From NCBI GenBank assembly GCA_017590115.1, contig JAGGNK010007004.1, positions 9,856,418 through 9,920,417 on the forward strand: a stretch of DNA of 64,000 nucleotides, written 5' to 3'. The translations under genes and the position numbers were made by a program. Positions 62,756-64,000 of the stretch are shown piece by piece. Every line of letters begins with the position of its first letter. Within the stretch, counting starts at the first letter, position 1. The notes below the pieces were generated by a model. That model was not told where the DNA came from, made no database searches, and saw only the letters and a list, made by a program, of their open reading frames with translations. The stretch comes from Montifringilla adamsi (taxonomy: Eukaryota; Chordata; Aves; Passeriformes; Passeridae).

Positions 62756-64000
62756 CCAGAATGTCTGAACTGAAGGGTACAGCAGTGTTGCAGTGGTAAG
62801 ACTCAGATGATGGGCACAATCATTAGCATGGATACTCCCACAGGGAAACCTTATCTTTTTTTTCTCCTTGCCTAACCAGTCCTTGAGTTTACCAGGTTAG
62901 ATGGTTAGGCTTTTTGATCGGCTTCATTTCATACAACAATGTATAAATTGTCATGTGACTATTCATTTGTAGAGAATTAATTGTTTTATTTACTCAATAC
63001 AGCAAGGTGAGCTTTTCTAGAGCATGATTAATCCTAATGACAGGTTATTTAGAGAGACCCCCACCTAACAGTCCCAATAACATTTCATTGATGATTAAAG
63101 GGAGTCTAGCTGGTCAGGTCAGTTTCCAAATTTTACATTACAGACATTTAAAATAAAACTAATTTCATCCTCCACAGCAAAATTAAATATGCAAATCATG
63201 TTGTCCATAACACAATAAAGGAAATGCAGGCAAACAACAAAATCCCTATGAATATCCTTAATAATTTCTAAGTAGCAGATAAATATCTCAAGTAGCATAT
63301 TAAAAAATTGTTGGCATCTACCAACCATGTCTTATTCACTAATCTCTATACTGACAGGCTGCTGACTGAATTTAAAGACTGTATATCATCAATGGAAAGG
63401 TGAGGAGGACATGACTGCTAGCACTAATTAAAGATAATTCCAGCTGCTGCCTGTATGAGCTAACATTCCTTGTCCCTGCCACAGGTTAGCAAACTTACTC
63501 CCACTTCGGTGCTACCATCTTCATGGATACAGTGTTAGGAAACAAATTCAGATGAAAAGTTAGTAGTTGTCATCTGGATTAGTTCTTTCAAAGTCAAGAA
63601 GCAGGAATATGACACCATTGTCTGGGGATAGGTGAGGTCACCACTTTTGGCAGAAGCATCTACTTAGATCATCTTCAAGTGATTGTGAAAGCACAACCTT
63701 AGCTGCATGCAGAGTTAATTCTCATTATCTTCTGCATTGCCACAGCGTGCAACCACTCGTTCTCAGATTCCTGCTAAAATGCAATGCAAGGCTCAACACT
63801 GAGTGCCATTTTTTAGTGTCTGAGAAGTCATCTGACAACGGGGGAAGGACCAAAAGAGCATTGAAGAGGCAAAAGACTTGGTGTTCAAGAGTAAACAGAA
63901 TCAGACCAGTGGAAAACTTCATTTTTAAGTGGGAAAAAGTGAAGAATACCTGCTTCCAGAACATCTCAGAATATCCTGAAAACTTTGTTCAAAACAGAAA
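62756..64000. other. Unannotated AT-rich non-coding DNA
   Basis: I see no gene, repeat family or conspicuous site in this final stretch. The short minus-strand frames at 63119-63328 and 63725-63964 lack recognisable features. Confidence 0.6.

Noticed and set aside
1..64000. Search for CRISPR arrays, tRNA/rRNA genes, bacterial operons or a new defence-type system
   Set aside because: The window is vertebrate DNA with no regularly spaced repeats, no tRNA-like cloverleaf that I could find, and no gene clusters; I found no evidence of an undescribed multi-gene system.

Overview
The window looks like a nuclear, mostly non-coding stretch of a bird genome, most likely a songbird. It is AT-rich and CpG-poor. 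It carries several degenerate fragments of the avian CR1 LINE family and two solitary retroviral LTRs whose sequences I recognise, from memory, as resembling LTR families common in passerines. There are no operons, ribosome binding sites, tRNA/rRNA genes or CRISPR arrays. I did not recognise any protein-coding gene. The longest open frame is 139 codons; the open frames overlap on both strands, and several are explained by repeats. The window is best read as an intergenic desert or part of a very large intron. Layout: 1-12 kb is bare sequence with a CTCF-like motif (4215), a long poly-A tract (5608), an ancient tRNA-derived SINE of the MIR/CORE type (about 6.26-6.42 kb) and a perfect 13-bp hairpin (6988-7022). 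At 12-26 kb there are three plus-strand CR1 remnants (12.4, 16.6 and 26.0 kb), an ERVK-like solo LTR (20.23-20.58 kb) and several homopolymer tracts. At 31.2 kb there is a minus-strand remnant of a much older LINE (L2/L3/CR1-like reverse transcriptase C-terminus). At 41-43.4 kb there are two minus-strand CR1 remnants and a long poly-A tract. At 46.5-47.06 kb there is an ERVL-like solo LTR with a near-perfect 5-bp target-site duplication. At 51.7 and 54.8 kb there are two diverged copies of an unclassified unit of about 280 bp in direct orientation, 3.1 kb apart, with a G-quadruplex motif between them. At 62.5 kb there is a last minus-strand CR1 remnant. Two exon-like segments deserve a check but are not called genes: 56880-57112 (+), with good splice signals and a protein-like 48-codon frame, and 36845-37177 (-), with splice signals and a predicted membrane segment. 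I found no convincing new biological system. The most unusual items are the diverged direct duplication at 51.7/54.8 kb, the hairpin at 7.0 kb, the hairpin inside the CR1 copy at 26.0 kb and the exon-like segment at 56.9 kb. Repeat-family names come from memory of consensus sequences, not from a database search, and most repeat boundaries are good only to about 10-50 bases.
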